From: Tubiluchus corallicola | Lineage: Eukaryota > Priapulida > Priapulimorpha > Priapulimorphida > Tubiluchidae | NCBI GenBank assembly: GCA_030141605.1 | Contig: JAQGDQ010000530.1 | Span: forward strand, 126,001-152,686 | Direction: 5' to 3' | Length of the DNA stretch: 26,686 bases | Shown here: positions 1 through 9,620 of the stretch, in pieces | Layout of the letters: every line of letters starts with the position of its first letter | Position numbering within the stretch: position 1 is the stretch's first letter | Notes under the pieces: generated by a model | What the model was told of the DNA's origin: nothing | Seen by the model: only the letters and a program-made list of their open reading frames with translations | Database searches by the model: none | Translations under genes and position numbers: made by a program

Positions 1-187
1 CTCTATTAAAGCAAATTCAAACACGAAAGGTCCAGAATCTAGATGTAATTCAGATTTAAGCCTAACTTTTTTAAACAATAACGTAGTGTTCAAATATCAC
101 CACTAACATTCTTTGCCAGAAATTAATTTCTGAACGCGTGACTTAAACCGTAAAAATAGGACTTAGGTGCTCACAAACACGTACACA

Positions 188-530
188 CAGGTGCGTATTA
201 ACCCATAGGCCAAGTAGGCTATAGACTTGGCCCCAAAGTTTGAGGAGCGCCACATCTTAGGCGTCCAAATTTAAAAAATTCTTTTTCGAATCGGAAAATG
301 TGTATCCGTTTATACTCGTATAGAACATGCATTGCATAAATAGGCAGTTACTGAGATCAGTTGCCATATAAGTGTCACATCACGAACAAGTACAAGGTAA
401 TACACAACAAGCAGTTGCCCAGCCTGCTTACATATAAATGTTGTTAATATACACGTAATTAACAATGACCACGTAGAAATCAGTTTAATAGTAATACTAA
501 TACACCACAAGTAATTGTATAATGCATTCA
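188..530 (+). repeat. Dispersed repeat family A, copy 1
   Basis: This stretch matches 6204-6514 in the same orientation. Shared landmarks are the start CAGG.GCGT, the 'ATAGGC..A.TAGGCTAT' block, GCGCCA, 'AAAATGTGTA', 'AATGACCACGTAGAAA' and 'CTAATACACCACAAGTAATTG'. The start of copy 2, CAGGGGCG, resembles hAT-superfamily termini, but I see no matching 3' terminus or target duplication. The copies are diverged, so insertion was not recent. Both are intronic in gene 1. Confidence 0.75.
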
Positions 531-590
531 GTACGTTATCAATCATAAATTCACAATACATATGGGCAGGACAGACCAGAGCGTCTTCAT

Positions 591-787
591 ACACCCCTGC
601 GTACGCGTGAACAATAGTGGGCCTGACGTGAAGTCTTGATGCGCCCCTGCGTACGCATGAACAATAGTGGGGCCTGAAGTGAAGTCTTGATGCGCCCCTG
701 CGTACGCATGAACAAAAGTGGGGCCTGAAGTGAAGTCTTGATATGCCCCTGCGTACACACGAACAATAGTGGGGCCTAAAGTGAACG
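591..787 (-). repeat. 51-bp minisatellite, about four units
   Basis: Units start at 591, 641, 692 and 743 (50, 51 and 51 bases apart), each built on 'CCCCTGCGTACGC' then 'GAACAATAGTGGGGCCTGAAGTGAAGTCTTGAT'-type sequence with a few substitutions. Because 51 is a multiple of three, a repetitive 17-residue reading frame stays open on the minus strand; I treat it as a by-product. The array ends 40 bases before the acceptor of exon 827-984, so length changes could affect that splice site. Confidence 0.85.
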
Positions 788-826
788 AAACGTGCAATAC
801 TATACAATTATGCATTTCTTTTTCAG

Positions 827-984
827 TGGTTTTATGAATTTAACAACGATACATACTCAATTGTAACCATCAGGGGCGAGAATGGTGTCGTTCTCAGTGT
901 AGTAAAAGAGAGTGACTATATACTCACTCTTGCATCCAATCGTTTCTGTCACAGAATATTGAATGAATCAGTTCATTTGACAGG
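827..984 (+). CDS. Gene 1, internal exon: LamG/pentraxin-like domain, first half
   Basis: This is the first coding exon of gene 1 visible in the window; earlier exons must lie upstream. A pyrimidine-rich acceptor ends at 826 and a GTAAAG donor starts at 985. The 158 bases read from frame 0 as 52 codons plus two bases, starting WFYEFNNDTYSIVTIRGENG and ending ILNESVHLTG across the junction. The alternating hydrophobic strands (YSIVTI, GVVLSVV, YILTLAS) are the beta-sandwich pattern of LamG/pentraxin/ConA-like domains, and the next exon supplies the hallmark Trp-His-His-x-Cys strand. The exon joins 2595-2692 in phase 2. It is too short to stand out as an ORF and was found by splice sites and translation. 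I infer an extracellular protein, perhaps the ectodomain of an adhesion-GPCR-like or polycystin-like protein. The domain class is fairly secure; the orthologue is not. Confidence 0.75.
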
Positions 985-1077
985 GTAAAGTATATTTTAT
1001 AAACTGCTTCATAAACTAACAGAACTCATGCTAATTAATGATGGTCACTCAAGATCCATTGGTGCAATAAACATTTT

Positions 1078-1420
1078 CACAGTTCCTGCGATTGATGGTG
1101 ATCGTGAAAAGGTCAAAGGATAAGAGTACCGTACAACGCATTTGTGAACACTTTACAACGCCTCGCAGCCCAAGATATTGTAACAGTAACAGTTTTAACC
1201 GCTAAATAGAAGCTTAATTACTTTATTTCTTCTTGTTCCCAAGCAAGATCGTACTAATAAATCACTCTATTCACTCTAAATCACCGCAAGCTCATTCGTA
1301 AACAAGTAAAGTACACGCAAAACAACAAACGTTACTGAACTGATGCGACAGTCGGTTTTGCTTCAGCAGGTCCTTTGACCTACAGGAACTGCGCGTGCGC
1401 ACGACGAAACTGTAAAAGGA
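1078..1420 (+). repeat. Dispersed repeat family B, copy 1
   Basis: Matches 22450-22838 in the same orientation. Shared blocks include GTGAAAAGGTCAAAGG, 'TTCTTGTTCCCAAGCAAGATC.TACTA', 'GAACTGATGCG' and the terminal block 'CTTTGACCTACAG.AACT.CGC.TGCGCAC'. A third fragment of that terminal block lies at 10957-10999. No open frame and no obvious terminal inverted repeats, so the element class is unknown. Confidence 0.8.
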
Positions 1421-2008
1421 CTTATTGATGTAAACGTCACTGCAATGGCACGAGTCTAGATCATAAACTGCTGCAGGCTCAGCTATTGTACAAAATGCCT
1501 AGGTAAAATGTGAAAAGTCACAGTAAAAAGATTTATTTCACGCTTTTTCCGAAATATGTCAAATGCCTAGGAATTTAATAAACTGTTTAAATTTTTACTC
1601 ACTGCCGTAAAAATAATACACAACAATACATGCGTCCATGAATTTTTTAAATCATCACATTGGTTATTTTAAGGTTTTAGCCTTTAAAATTATATTTCAA
1701 ATATCAATGATAATAAAAAATTTTAAATACCACTTATAGTATCACTTGTCTGCAGCAATAAAGGTATTTTTTGCAGTTGTGTGAGAATGTTCTGATAGTT
1801 CCGAGATGAATAATTATGCCCCATAACTCCAATTAATTATAAAGACCAAAAGAAGTTATTTAACAAAAAGCATAACAATTCGTTCAATTTCGTAATGAAC
1901 GAAGTTGCATCACATGTAGAAACCAGTAGGAATAACGGCCTCAGTTGAGCTGCTCCTTGAATACCCATCTGATGATGACAGATACTAAGAACAGACATTA
2001 TGTCACTG

Positions 2009-2021
2009 GTTGCTAGGCAAC
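2009..2021. promoter_or_regulatory. X-box-like palindrome (RFX-type site), intronic
   Basis: GTTGCTAGGCAAC is a near-perfect inverted repeat matching the X-box bound by RFX transcription factors (GTNRCC, short spacer, RGYAAC). It sits in a gene 1 intron beside a purine-rich stretch. Function is not shown; a single motif of this length could be chance or part of a repeat. Confidence 0.3.
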
Positions 2022-2594
2022 ACGGTAGCAGGAGAATAGGAAAGCAACGGAGAGACTAGAGACAAAGAGGGGCTGCGGTAACCAAGAGAGGGGCGGTGTT
2101 AAGCAATAGCTAATCGTAATGCTGCAACTCATTATGTTCATTTCATAATATAACCAATAAATTGACGCTAATCCCCAATAAATAAGTTACTTTCTTAAAT
2201 TGATTATAAATTAATGCTATTTGTATTGATCCGTTAATTATGATAATATAATTAATTCAGAAATTTTAATAGAAGCTAATTTAAATCAGAAGCTAAATAA
2301 ATTTTAAACCATTTACGTATCTTGTATAACTGATATTGTACTATATTCTACATAGTATTCGACTGTTATTTCAATGCTAGATAACAAGACTAAGCGATTT
2401 CTCTAGAATTTAAATAAGTGAGGCTTTTTTCGTTCGGTTTTGTCTTTTGTATGAAGTTTCTTATTCTGTATCATTTTACTTGTTTTACTACATATGTTGT
2501 TATAAAATTAAAACTAATTAAAATAAAATAAGAAATACGATAGAATAAAATAAAGCTATAATGTATTGTTAGCCTTATTTCTATTCTGTTATAG

Positions 2595-2692
2595 GGAATT
2601 AGATATCAACACGTGGCATCATTTGTGCATTGCGATCGATTGGAGCGAAGGTTTTTTAACGACTTACATTGATGGAAATGTGAAAGGGGAAG
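2595..2692 (+). CDS. Gene 1, internal exon: LamG/pentraxin-like core strand
   Basis: A 98-base exon between an acceptor (TTATAG ending at 2594) and a consensus GTAAGT donor at 2693. The leading G completes a glycine codon begun by GG at 983-984. It then reads ELDINTWHHLCIAIDW followed by SEGFLTTYIDGNVKGE, with one base left over. The motif W-H-H-x-C, a Trp five residues after the Cys and then Y-x-D-G is the most diagnostic segment of the LamG/pentraxin family (W..vC..W....g...YvDG). Phases 2 in and 1 out match both neighbours. The exon lies between two long repeat-bearing introns. Confidence 0.85.
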
Positions 2693-2988
2693 GTAAGTAA
2701 AATTGTGGACAAGTGAGTTGATGAATAATTGTTTCATTTATTGTTTTATTAATAATTATTGAATAAATGAATGATTGCTTCACTTGCATGGGAGAGCAGA
2801 TACTAAGCGAAAACAGCAGCTGCCCGTAGTAGGTAGGAGGACACCATTAAGTAGAAATGTGCATCACTTGTTTTGTAATATAAAACTAAAGAGAATAATC
2901 AAAATAAGGATTCACTCAAATGACTTGGTTAAAAGATTCTCATAATACAAACATCTAACAATTGAAACGTTAAATAAATGAAGCTGAT

Positions 2989-3595
2989 TTAAAACAAAAC
3001 CGGAGCCGATCTTAAACTGTAGATCAAAACAATCTACTCTGTAAAACATTGAAAGGAAACGTACTATTTTTTCAAAAATGACTTACAGGAAAGAATTATT
3101 ATCACACAAACACAATTTCGCGTTCGCGCCACTAGTTCTTCGCTGGTACATGCATTTCGCCATTCGCTAGTTAGACGGGCACTAGCGCCTGCATTTCGGA
3201 AACGCATTATTCAAAAACAGGTGCTGTACCTCCCAGTTCAGATCTGTTCGACAGCTCATGGGTGAGCACAGCGGTAAATTTGAAATTTGAATTTTTATCT
3301 TAAACCTTTCCTAGTTTTAGTGCAACACAATGAATATCTTACAGTCGCACTGTACTTAAATTTTGGGTTTCGCAAATACGTGCAACACGCTCGTGGAATA
3401 TTTTTGTTGTTGAAAATTATGTTAGTTTGTGATGTCATCAATAGTTGGGCTCGCCCACCGTTACTTAAGTTTTACTTTATTATTTCATTATCAGAAGCGC
3501 TTTTCCAGTATTACTGGTGTTAAAATGTATAATTTTTATCGCACTTGAAAATGGGCAAAATAGTAGACGAAAAACCATCCTTTCTTCCTTTAAGA
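2989..3595 (+). repeat. Dispersed repeat family C, copy 1
   Basis: About 600 bases colinear with 16579-17192, same orientation. Shared blocks include 'CTTAAACTGTAG.TCAAAACAATCTACTCT', 'CGTACTATTTTTTCAAAAATGA', 'CTAGTTAGACGGGCACTAGCG', 'TTGAAATTTGAATTTTTATCTTAA' and 'ATATTTTTGTTGTTGAAAAT'. Identity looks like roughly 80-85 percent with small indels. It carries only short chance reading frames. Class unknown. Confidence 0.85.
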
Positions 3596-4599
3596 TTAGC
3601 AATCACTTCAAGCAGGCAAGCACCATCAAGCTAGCACGAGTGACAACGAGGCTTTACTGAAAAAATGTATAAAAAGTGTTTTTTTCGTTGCGTTTATTAA
3701 TAAAGCAGCAGCGTCTATACTTTGACATGTATAGTGAAAGCGTGAGGTTTACTGTCGATATTAGGTCATTATAATATTATATCCATAACACGAGTAAATT
3801 TACTTCCATAGTTTCATAATTATTAATTATTATACTATTCCTGCCTTGGCAGCGTAGTGGTTAAAGGAAAAGAAAAGAGAATTTTAAGTTGTGCTCAGAA
3901 AACTTTCCTACAAAATTACAATGAAAAGCATTATGCTTACCAAAGGCTGCTGAGAGGATTTTTACGCACCGGAGCAAGACAAATTTTGTGCCCCTCCCTC
4001 ACTTGTACAAGGACATGAAGACAACAACATGCAGTACAATAATTTACGTTCACTAAACATTATTTTTTAATAAGTCAAATATGTTTATTCACATAATACG
4101 TCATACATAACAGTTCATTTTCTGCTAACTAAGGCTGCCCGACTCGTAGAAAAGCGTACAGGTGAGCTTTGATTGGACAATGCACAAAACTGACAATGCA
4201 CAATGCAAAATTGGAAATTATCCTGTAGCGTGGACCCGCGCAAATTGTTGGAAGTAACCTGCATAAATCAAGTTAAAACTTCACACGTTTTACAGTACTA
4301 TACAGTACTAGTTGCCTATTGTTTAGCTTATGATGTAAAGTCAAATGTAGGTGAGAATCCGACAAAATTCAAAGATTCTATCTTAAACGATGCATAACCA
4401 AAGTAGGGCAACTGATTGGACAAGAATTCGACCAGTCATACCGACGTACAAATTTTAATATTTATGGGCCCCGGGACTTTATGGGCCCCCGAGCAATGTA
4501 CCGGCTGCGCCCCCGGCCTGGGCTTACCTGTTTGAAAGACTTATACAGTTTCTAGCTGAAAAGCAAATCTTAATAATAATTTAAAATGTCCGCTGGTAA

Positions 4600-4720
4600 A
4601 AGCTGTAGCTTCACTATCCCAGCGCACTTCAAAAATGTCACTGATTCACAAAAAAACACATTATTAATCTTATTGACAAGATAAAGCAATTTATGCTTTT
4701 GCTTAGTTAGTGAAGTGAGC
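4600..4720 (+). repeat. Weak repeat pair with 15724-15840
   Basis: Shares spaced blocks with 15724-15840: 'CA..ATCCCAG.G.GCAC', 'TGATTCAC.AAAAAA' and 'CTTTTGCTTAGTTA.TG.AGTG'. The order is conserved but identity is low. It may be an old dispersed repeat, and a pairwise alignment is needed to confirm it. Confidence 0.45.
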
Positions 4721-5002
4721 GCTACGAATGCTCTGATGATTTTTTCTGAACTTTTCACATTAACAATGTTATATAAACTTGTTTTTAAACGTCATACCTA
4801 ATGCTCATTATGGTCGTTTAAATTTTCAAGATATGTACAACTTTACTTGCTGTAAATTCTGTTATAACGTGTCATTCAAACTGCGTGGGAACAAAATGTC
4901 TGTCCAAATTTCGAAAGGTTCTTTGCAAGATGTTTCTTGTTTTCAAGTTGCATATTTTCAGGTGTGTCAAAACCCTAACATCTTTGCCATTATATGTTAC
5001 AG

Positions 5003-5170
5003 AGTATTTTGCCATTCATTTGGCAGATTTCGGCAGACAAGTAACAGTAGAAATCGGTACTTCTCCCTGTACTCTAATACCAGGTGTTCATGAATCTACT
5101 CCTGATGACTTCAAGGGCTACATCACAGATGCAATAACATTTTCCTACAGTTTTCCATTGCCCCGCGTTG
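5003..5170 (+). CDS. Gene 1, internal exon: LamG/pentraxin-like domain, C-terminal half
   Basis: A 168-base exon with a GTAAGT donor at 5171. The chosen acceptor is TTACAG ending at 5002: its two leading bases AG complete a Glu codon with the single G left by the previous exon. A second AG ending at 5026 would also keep phase and would shorten the exon by 24 bases. The translation contains RQVTVEIGTSPCTL and DDFKGYITDAITFSYSFPLP, matching the last strands of a LamG fold (a glycine-rich 'IG' strand, then F-x-G-x-I-x-D-hydrophobic strand). The open frame continues upstream to 4885, but that part is intron read-through and has no domain resemblance. One base is left over (phase 1). Confidence 0.8.
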
Positions 5171-6203
5171 GTAAGTAAAATTCGTATTGCACATCCCGGA
5201 TGCTTCGTGATACATTGCATTCTAAAATGCATCCTTTCTGCAATCCTGCTAGGCTATATTAAAAACAAATACAGTTAATTGATATTACGCAAAACGTGTA
5301 AATTACCGTTTCAAAAAATACAAGAATTACATAAAAACTTATATGCATAAGTATCAAAATTACCATTACATACAAGAGAACACCAAAAGGAAGCATTTTT
5401 AACTTATAAAAGAATTTTTGTTTGCATTTTTTACGTAAATTTAAAAGGGTAAATGGTAAAGGCTTTCTTATTAGAAAAGGGGAAAAGAATTTAATAAGTC
5501 CAACATTTTATATTTGATGTTGTCACCAAGCCCACTTTAGTATGATTGTGTTGTCTTTACTGCATTGGTACTAGTACGATTAGTAATACTCTCAGTAAAG
5601 CTATTGATTAATTCAGGCCTCAACTGAGAAAAGTAATTGAAGAGTCAGGAAAATATGTTGAACAGTTTTTATAATGTAAGTAAAAACAAAAGGTGGACCA
5701 TTAATTATATTATTTTTTTGTTTCTTTTGCAAATTTGAAGCTTTTTACTTGGACAGCGTTAAGATCTCCATTTTTTCATTTAAACTTGGTATTAGTCATA
5801 ATACGTGTATTTATCTGGATGCCAAAAAAAAAATAAAAAAATTCAAGATTTTTTTAAAAGGGTTACCTTTTTGTGTCCACCCGTTATATAAAGAAATAAA
5901 ATTACATTTAGAAACATTAAGTTTATTGTACAATTTTTACAGCACAAGTTAAACGTTCATTAATTAGGAAAATAAGAATAATAAATAATGTGCATTCGTG
6001 TGCATTCTCTGTCTACCTGACTGTGTTCATTAATATGCAGTCTGTAACGATGACGTCAAACGGTTTTCATGTAAGTTTTTCTAATCGTACATTACTGTTA
6101 TCTCTCGACTCCAAATTTTGCACGTGTCCTCGTCAAAGGTTGTAGATTCAATGTTGTAAAAATACCACAGTGCTCTCCAATCTTTTTTGCTTTAGAACAC
6201 AAT

Positions 6204-6514
6204 CAGGGGCGTGCTGACCAATAGGCTGACTAGGCTATTGTCTAGGGCGCCAAAATTTAAGGGCGTCACATTTTAGCAAAATTCTTATTCTCCTCGAAAA
6301 TGTGTAAACTTTTATATATATTAATATACAGGGCGTATTTTATAACACACCACAGATAGTTACTGAGCCTTGCTTTTATATAAGTGCCAATTAACGAACA
6401 GGGGTAAGGTATACCTGTTTGTATATAAGCGCTAATACATCTAATTAATAATGACCACGTAGAAACAGGTTAATAGTGTTTCTAATACACCACAAGTAAT
6501 TGTTTAATGAATCC
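6204..6514 (+). repeat. Dispersed repeat family A, copy 2
   Basis: Second copy of the repeat at 188-530, same orientation, in the third visible intron of gene 1. It begins CAGGGGCGTGCTGACC and retains the strongest block, CTAATACACCACAAGTAATTG, at 6481-6501. It codes for nothing recognisable. Confidence 0.75.
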
Positions 6515-6591
6515 GTATTTTTGAATGGATCAAATTGTTTCTTGAGTCTCATAAAATGAACGTACGTAATGTTGTGAATAGGTAGTGACGG

Positions 6592-6848
6592 TACAAAAAC
6601 ACAGACACACGAGTAAGTCAATAAAGTAAATTGAACAAACATGGCTTACATCATCACCACAGATATCAAGATTCGACACATGCAAAAACACAGACACATG
6701 AGTCAGTCAATAAAGTAAATTGAACAAACATGGCTTACATCATCAGCGCAGATATCAAGATTGACACATACAAAAACACCGACACATAAGTCAAGCAATA
6801 ATGTAAATTGAATAAACATAGCTTACATCATCAGCACAGATATCAATT
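6592..6848 (+). repeat. Tandem repeat, three units of about 88 bp
   Basis: Units start near 6592, 6681 and 6769. Each carries 'CAAAAACACAGACACA', 'TAAAGTAAATTGAACAAACATGGCTTACATCATCA' and 'CACAGATATCAAGATT'-type sequence. The third unit has the most substitutions. It lies directly downstream of family A copy 2. Confidence 0.85.
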
Positions 6849-7261
6849 TCATTTGTAGAGGACGGATATTTTTGTGGCTTGATTGGTGACGTATTGTTTA
6901 CAAAACACTTAAAAAATTATGGCATTGTGAAAAATAGCCATAAATGACATTGAAATCATAACTATGGAAAAGCAACTTGAGTTTCATATTCACTTAACTA
7001 TTAAATCACAATAGTTCACGTCTGTCAATACGTTTAGTTAAACTTTTATTCTTATGAAACACAACAACGAAGACGACAAAGGCGACGGCAGCAGCAGCAG
7101 TAACAACACTAATCTTATTATATTTAAGTAGGCTATTTAAGAATTAAGTTAAACAGATTTAATCAGTTTTCATTGGATACATTGATGCCAATTGAACTGA
7201 ACTGAAAAAATTGAATAGCTAGGCATTAGTATGCCAATTTTTCTAATTTGCCAATATAATA

Positions 7262-7490
7262 ATATTTTTATTATAATACTTCAACTAACTCGCGTTTTTG
7301 CCATGTTACGCAATTGTATTTATCGTATTTTGTATTTGTTCTTGTGTTTTGTTTCTGCATTGTTGTAATTTTATTTTTTGCCATGTTACGTAAAAGTACA
7401 ATCATATTTTTATTACAATACTTGTACTACCTCGCGTTTTTGCCATGGTACGTAACTGTACTCGTGCAAATAAACTTGAATTGAATTAAA
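7262..7490 (+). repeat. Short direct repeats with retroelement-like 3' tail
   Basis: Two copies of 'ATATTTTTATTA.AATACTT..ACTA.CTCGCG' followed by 'TTTTTGCCATG.TACG' (from 7262 and 7404), with an extra partial copy near 7374. The segment ends with CAAATAAACTTGAATTGAAT, a tail of the kind found at 3' ends of short retroposons. Possible retroposon remnant; no coding part. Confidence 0.5.
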
Positions 7491-7555
7491 TCTTTGAATA
7501 ATCATTCTCTTACTTACGTCTACAAACTTACTAAATATAGGTATTATCATTGCAG

Positions 7556-7818
7556 GTGAATTGTATTCGACATGCCACAACATCTATGGTGATCTAACTA
7601 ACTGGAAACTTGAAGATATCAAGTACATAAGGGGTGACGTAAGCTTAAAGACCCCGAGTACTTGTCCTTATGCAGCTGACGATGAAGAGCTCTGTGTGAG
7701 CGAAATACCGGAAAATATATGGTATCGTCTTGTCTACGCCGTGGACGACTGTTATGACAGATCACAGGAGAATAGATACAAAGCCAACCAACTTGAGAAA
7801 GAATTGCTGCATAAGTAG
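7556..7818 (+). CDS. Gene 1, terminal exon with stop codon
   Basis: The last exon of gene 1. The acceptor ATTGCAG ends at 7555. The leading GT completes a Gly codon with the G at 5170, and 86 codons follow to a TAG at 7816-7818. It begins ELYSTCHNIYGDLTNWKLED and runs through IKYIRGDVSLKTPSTC, a Trp...Gly-Asp-Val...Cys tail like that following LamG/pentraxin domains of adhesion-GPCR ectodomains. It ends in a polar segment with two more cysteine regions (ELCVSEI, DDCYDRS) and a basic/acidic C terminus. There is no transmembrane segment, GPS motif or GPI signal, so as read the product is secreted or a truncated isoform. A GTAAGC at 7636 could act as an internal donor, but the reading continues sensibly past it. 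An inverted-repeat element starts 36 bases after the stop. Confidence 0.75.
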
Positions 7819-7853
7819 TGATTGTGAACTGTCATGCAAGTTTTTATCCATGA

Positions 7854-8312
7854 TAGTGGGGCAGTTAAGTCATATACTAAAAGAATTGTGCATTTCATGA
7901 TTAAAGCATGAAATTTTCTCCAGAGTTTTGACAGACTATGAAGTCCGTTTTCAGATATGGAGGCATTTCAGATTTGACCTCTTGGACCAGGTAAAGGGCA
8001 AAGACTTTCACGCTGTCAAATTATTATTTTTTCTTACTTTTTCATAGACATAAAGGACATTCTCACTATTAAGCTTCTATTTGTACAGTCTTATTGCACA
8101 TATATTATATGTAACTGCTGTACATAATATTTTAAGACAGGAAATCATGAAAAGATTGCAACAAAATAAATTATAGCCTCTCAAGGTCACCAAAGGTGAG
8201 ATACAAAATGCCTCCACATCTGAAATAAAACCTGGAGGTATGAAGATTATATGCTGAAACTTTCATGCTTTAGTCATCAAGTGCACTATTGTTTGGTTTA
8301 TCAGCCCCACTG
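7854..8312. mobile_element. Foldback/MITE-like element just after gene 1
   Basis: Two arms of about 130 bases (7854-7990 and 8184-8312) are inverted complements. Landmarks are 'AGTGGGGC' at the outer left against 'GCCCCACT' at the outer right, 'GATTAAAGCATGAAA' against 'TTTCATGCTTTAGTCA', and 'CAGATATGGAGGCATTT' against 'AAATGCCTCCACATCTG'. The outer end reads CAGTGGGGC. No clear target duplication was found, so the superfamily is open. The loop holds the AATAAA at 8165. Confidence 0.8.
7900..7905 (+). promoter_or_regulatory. Candidate poly(A) signals of gene 1
   Basis: ATTAAA lies 82 bases after the gene 1 stop, and a canonical AATAAA follows at 8165-8170. Both lie inside the foldback element 7854-8312, so the 3' end of gene 1 probably depends on transposon-derived sequence. 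This is inferred from motif and position only. Confidence 0.4.
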
Positions 8313-8400
8313 TGAATAGCTATTTATAAGATAATGTTTATTTACAAGATAGAGAAAATTATAAGATACATAAGATAAAGATGATAAGACTTTCCAACAT

Positions 8401-8476
8401 AGCAGTGCGCACACTTTTTACCTGATTTCAGTTCAGTTCAAGTTCGTTCTCAGCTCAATGCACGAGCCATGCCAAC
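8401..8476 (+). repeat. Direct repeat, copy 1 (partner 8671-8746)
   Basis: A 76-base block recurs 270 bases downstream with few changes: 'AGCAGTGCGC.C.CTTTTTACC.GATTTCA', 'TTCAGTTCAAGTTCGTTCTCA.CTCAA' and 'GCACGAGCCATGCCAAC'. It could be two long terminal repeats of a small solo element or a local duplication. Confidence 0.8.
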
Positions 8477-8670
8477 ATCTTTCCCCTTATAGCAAAGCTT
8501 ATTCCACAATCAAAAGCTATGTCTACTAGTACTGCTATCCGTAAAAAGTTTAGCCATCAGGCAACTGGCAGAGCATAAACATACACAAATGCACTTATGA
8601 TACTGCAGGTATAACTGCTATACGTAAATTCAGACAATGCAAACCAAAACTTTGAGATTCTCCAGACAAT

Positions 8671-8746
8671 AGCAGTGCGCGCGCTTTTTACCCGATTTCA
8701 ATTCAGTTCAAGTTCGTTCTCAACTCAACGCACGAGCCATGCCAAC
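8671..8746 (+). repeat. Direct repeat, copy 2
   Basis: Second copy of the 76-base block at 8401-8476, in the same orientation and with no length difference seen. The 194 bases between the two copies have no open frame. Confidence 0.8.
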
Positions 8747-9245
8747 TTTAGCAAAGGTATTTTTGCTGCTATCATGACAATAAAATTTTGCACGCGTTTG
8801 TGTTATATTTTATTGGATTCGTTATGATTTATTAAATCAATCAGATACGAATAGAAGTAAAAAACTTGAAGGAAGGCTAAGTAAAGTCTATCCATCAAAG
8901 GTCTGTTATTGACCATTGTTAGTCATTTTATTTAACGGTTTAATTTCAACAGATTTACTTTGGTTAGTCTCATTTCTAGGTGAATAAGGCTCACAACTAG
9001 TAGTGTTTTTCATAATATCGATTCCTCTTTTTTATTGTCTATTTATGCCTGCAGATCAATTTTAGACAGATTAATTTAATCTATTTATTTTATTATTATT
9101 TAGATATATTTATATTCTAAGGTTTAATTAACATTGAAAGGCTGAATTGTTTTCCTATGAATATATACTAACAATGTACATGTACATTAAAAAGATTAGC
9201 TTAAAAATCACTAATATTAGTTTTCAAATCTACTTATGTTATGAT
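8747..9245. other. AT-rich intergenic stretch
   Basis: No gene, splice-site pair or repeat partner was recognised here. It ends at the 8-bp target duplication of the MITE that follows. Confidence 0.4.
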
Positions 9246-9612
9246 CATAGGCATACGAGGCGGGGGGGGGTCGGCGAGGAGGGGGCGCTTTGCCATTTAA
9301 TATTTTAAGGGCAAAAGCTGATTATAATGTTTCTTACGCAACGAAAAACTTAAATGAGATTTGAGCTCTTGTTTGAAGTGTGAAATGGTTGTAATTTCAC
9401 GAATGTTCTGTGACAGTTGTTCTGTGGTTTAAATACATTGTTCTTAGATACATTAGTCAGTCTATACCCTTCATTTATTACGTAGCCGGTTGTTTGCAAT
9501 TATTTGGAAATCACTCAAACTAGGACAACTTGGAAATTTTCAGGGCAACTTGGAAATTCCTTCTGCCCTACCACCCCCCCCCCTTTGGAGGACTTCCTCG
9601 CGTATGCCTATG
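9246..9612. mobile_element. hAT-type MITE with G-run/C-run termini
   Basis: A 367-base element flanked by identical 8-base duplications GTTATGAT (9238-9245 and 9613-9620). Its ends are inverted: CATAGGCATACGAGG on the left and CCTCGCGTATGCCTATG on the right. An unbroken G run (about 9262-9270) and a C run (about 9574-9583) sit just inside each end. The 8-bp duplication points to the hAT (or P) superfamily. No transposase remains. Confidence 0.85.
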
Positions 9613-9620
9613 GTTATGAT

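Larger units (their letters stand above)
985..2594 (+). other. Gene 1 intron (between LamG exons)
   Basis: A 1610-base intron with no coding segment that I can support. It holds a copy of dispersed family B (1078-1420), a purine-rich stretch around 2025-2100 and the RFX-like palindrome at 2009-2021. From about 2150 to 2580 it is very AT-rich with nothing recognised. Confidence 0.6.
2693..5002 (+). other. Gene 1 intron 2
   Basis: A 2310-base intron. It contains family C copy 1 (2989-3595), a GC-richer patch at 3950-4010 and another with runs of 'GGGCCCC' at 4464-4520 (repeat-like but without a partner here), and the diverged repeat at 4600-4720. The short open frames in it are chance. Confidence 0.55.
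5171..7555 (+). other. Gene 1 intron 3
   Basis: A 2385-base intron, very AT-rich at 5220-6180 with nothing recognised there. It then holds family A copy 2, the 88-bp tandem repeat (6592-6848), a (CAGCAG)-like patch near 7090 and the short repeats and LINE/SINE-like tail at 7262-7490. No coding segment is supported. Confidence 0.6.

Noticed and set aside
310-815. Minus-strand frames over the 51-bp minisatellite
   Set aside because: The frame is explained by a unit length divisible by three. It has no domain and lies inside the gene 1 intron.
3287-3523. Plus-strand 78-codon frame
   Set aside because: It lies inside dispersed family C, and the second copy (16579-17192) does not keep the frame.
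3840-3885. tRNA or tRNA-derived SINE ('TTGGCAGCGTAGTGGTTA' resembles a box A)
   Set aside because: No box B at the expected distance and no cloverleaf; a single box A-like match is weak.
4950-5002. Earlier acceptor (ATTTTCAG near 4963) for the third gene 1 exon
   Set aside because: It gives the wrong phase relative to the donor at 2692, whereas the acceptor ending at 5002 fits.
7636-7641. Internal donor GTAAGC in the terminal exon of gene 1
   Set aside because: The reading past it continues the LamG tail pattern through 'TPSTC'. Kept only as a possible alternative splice.
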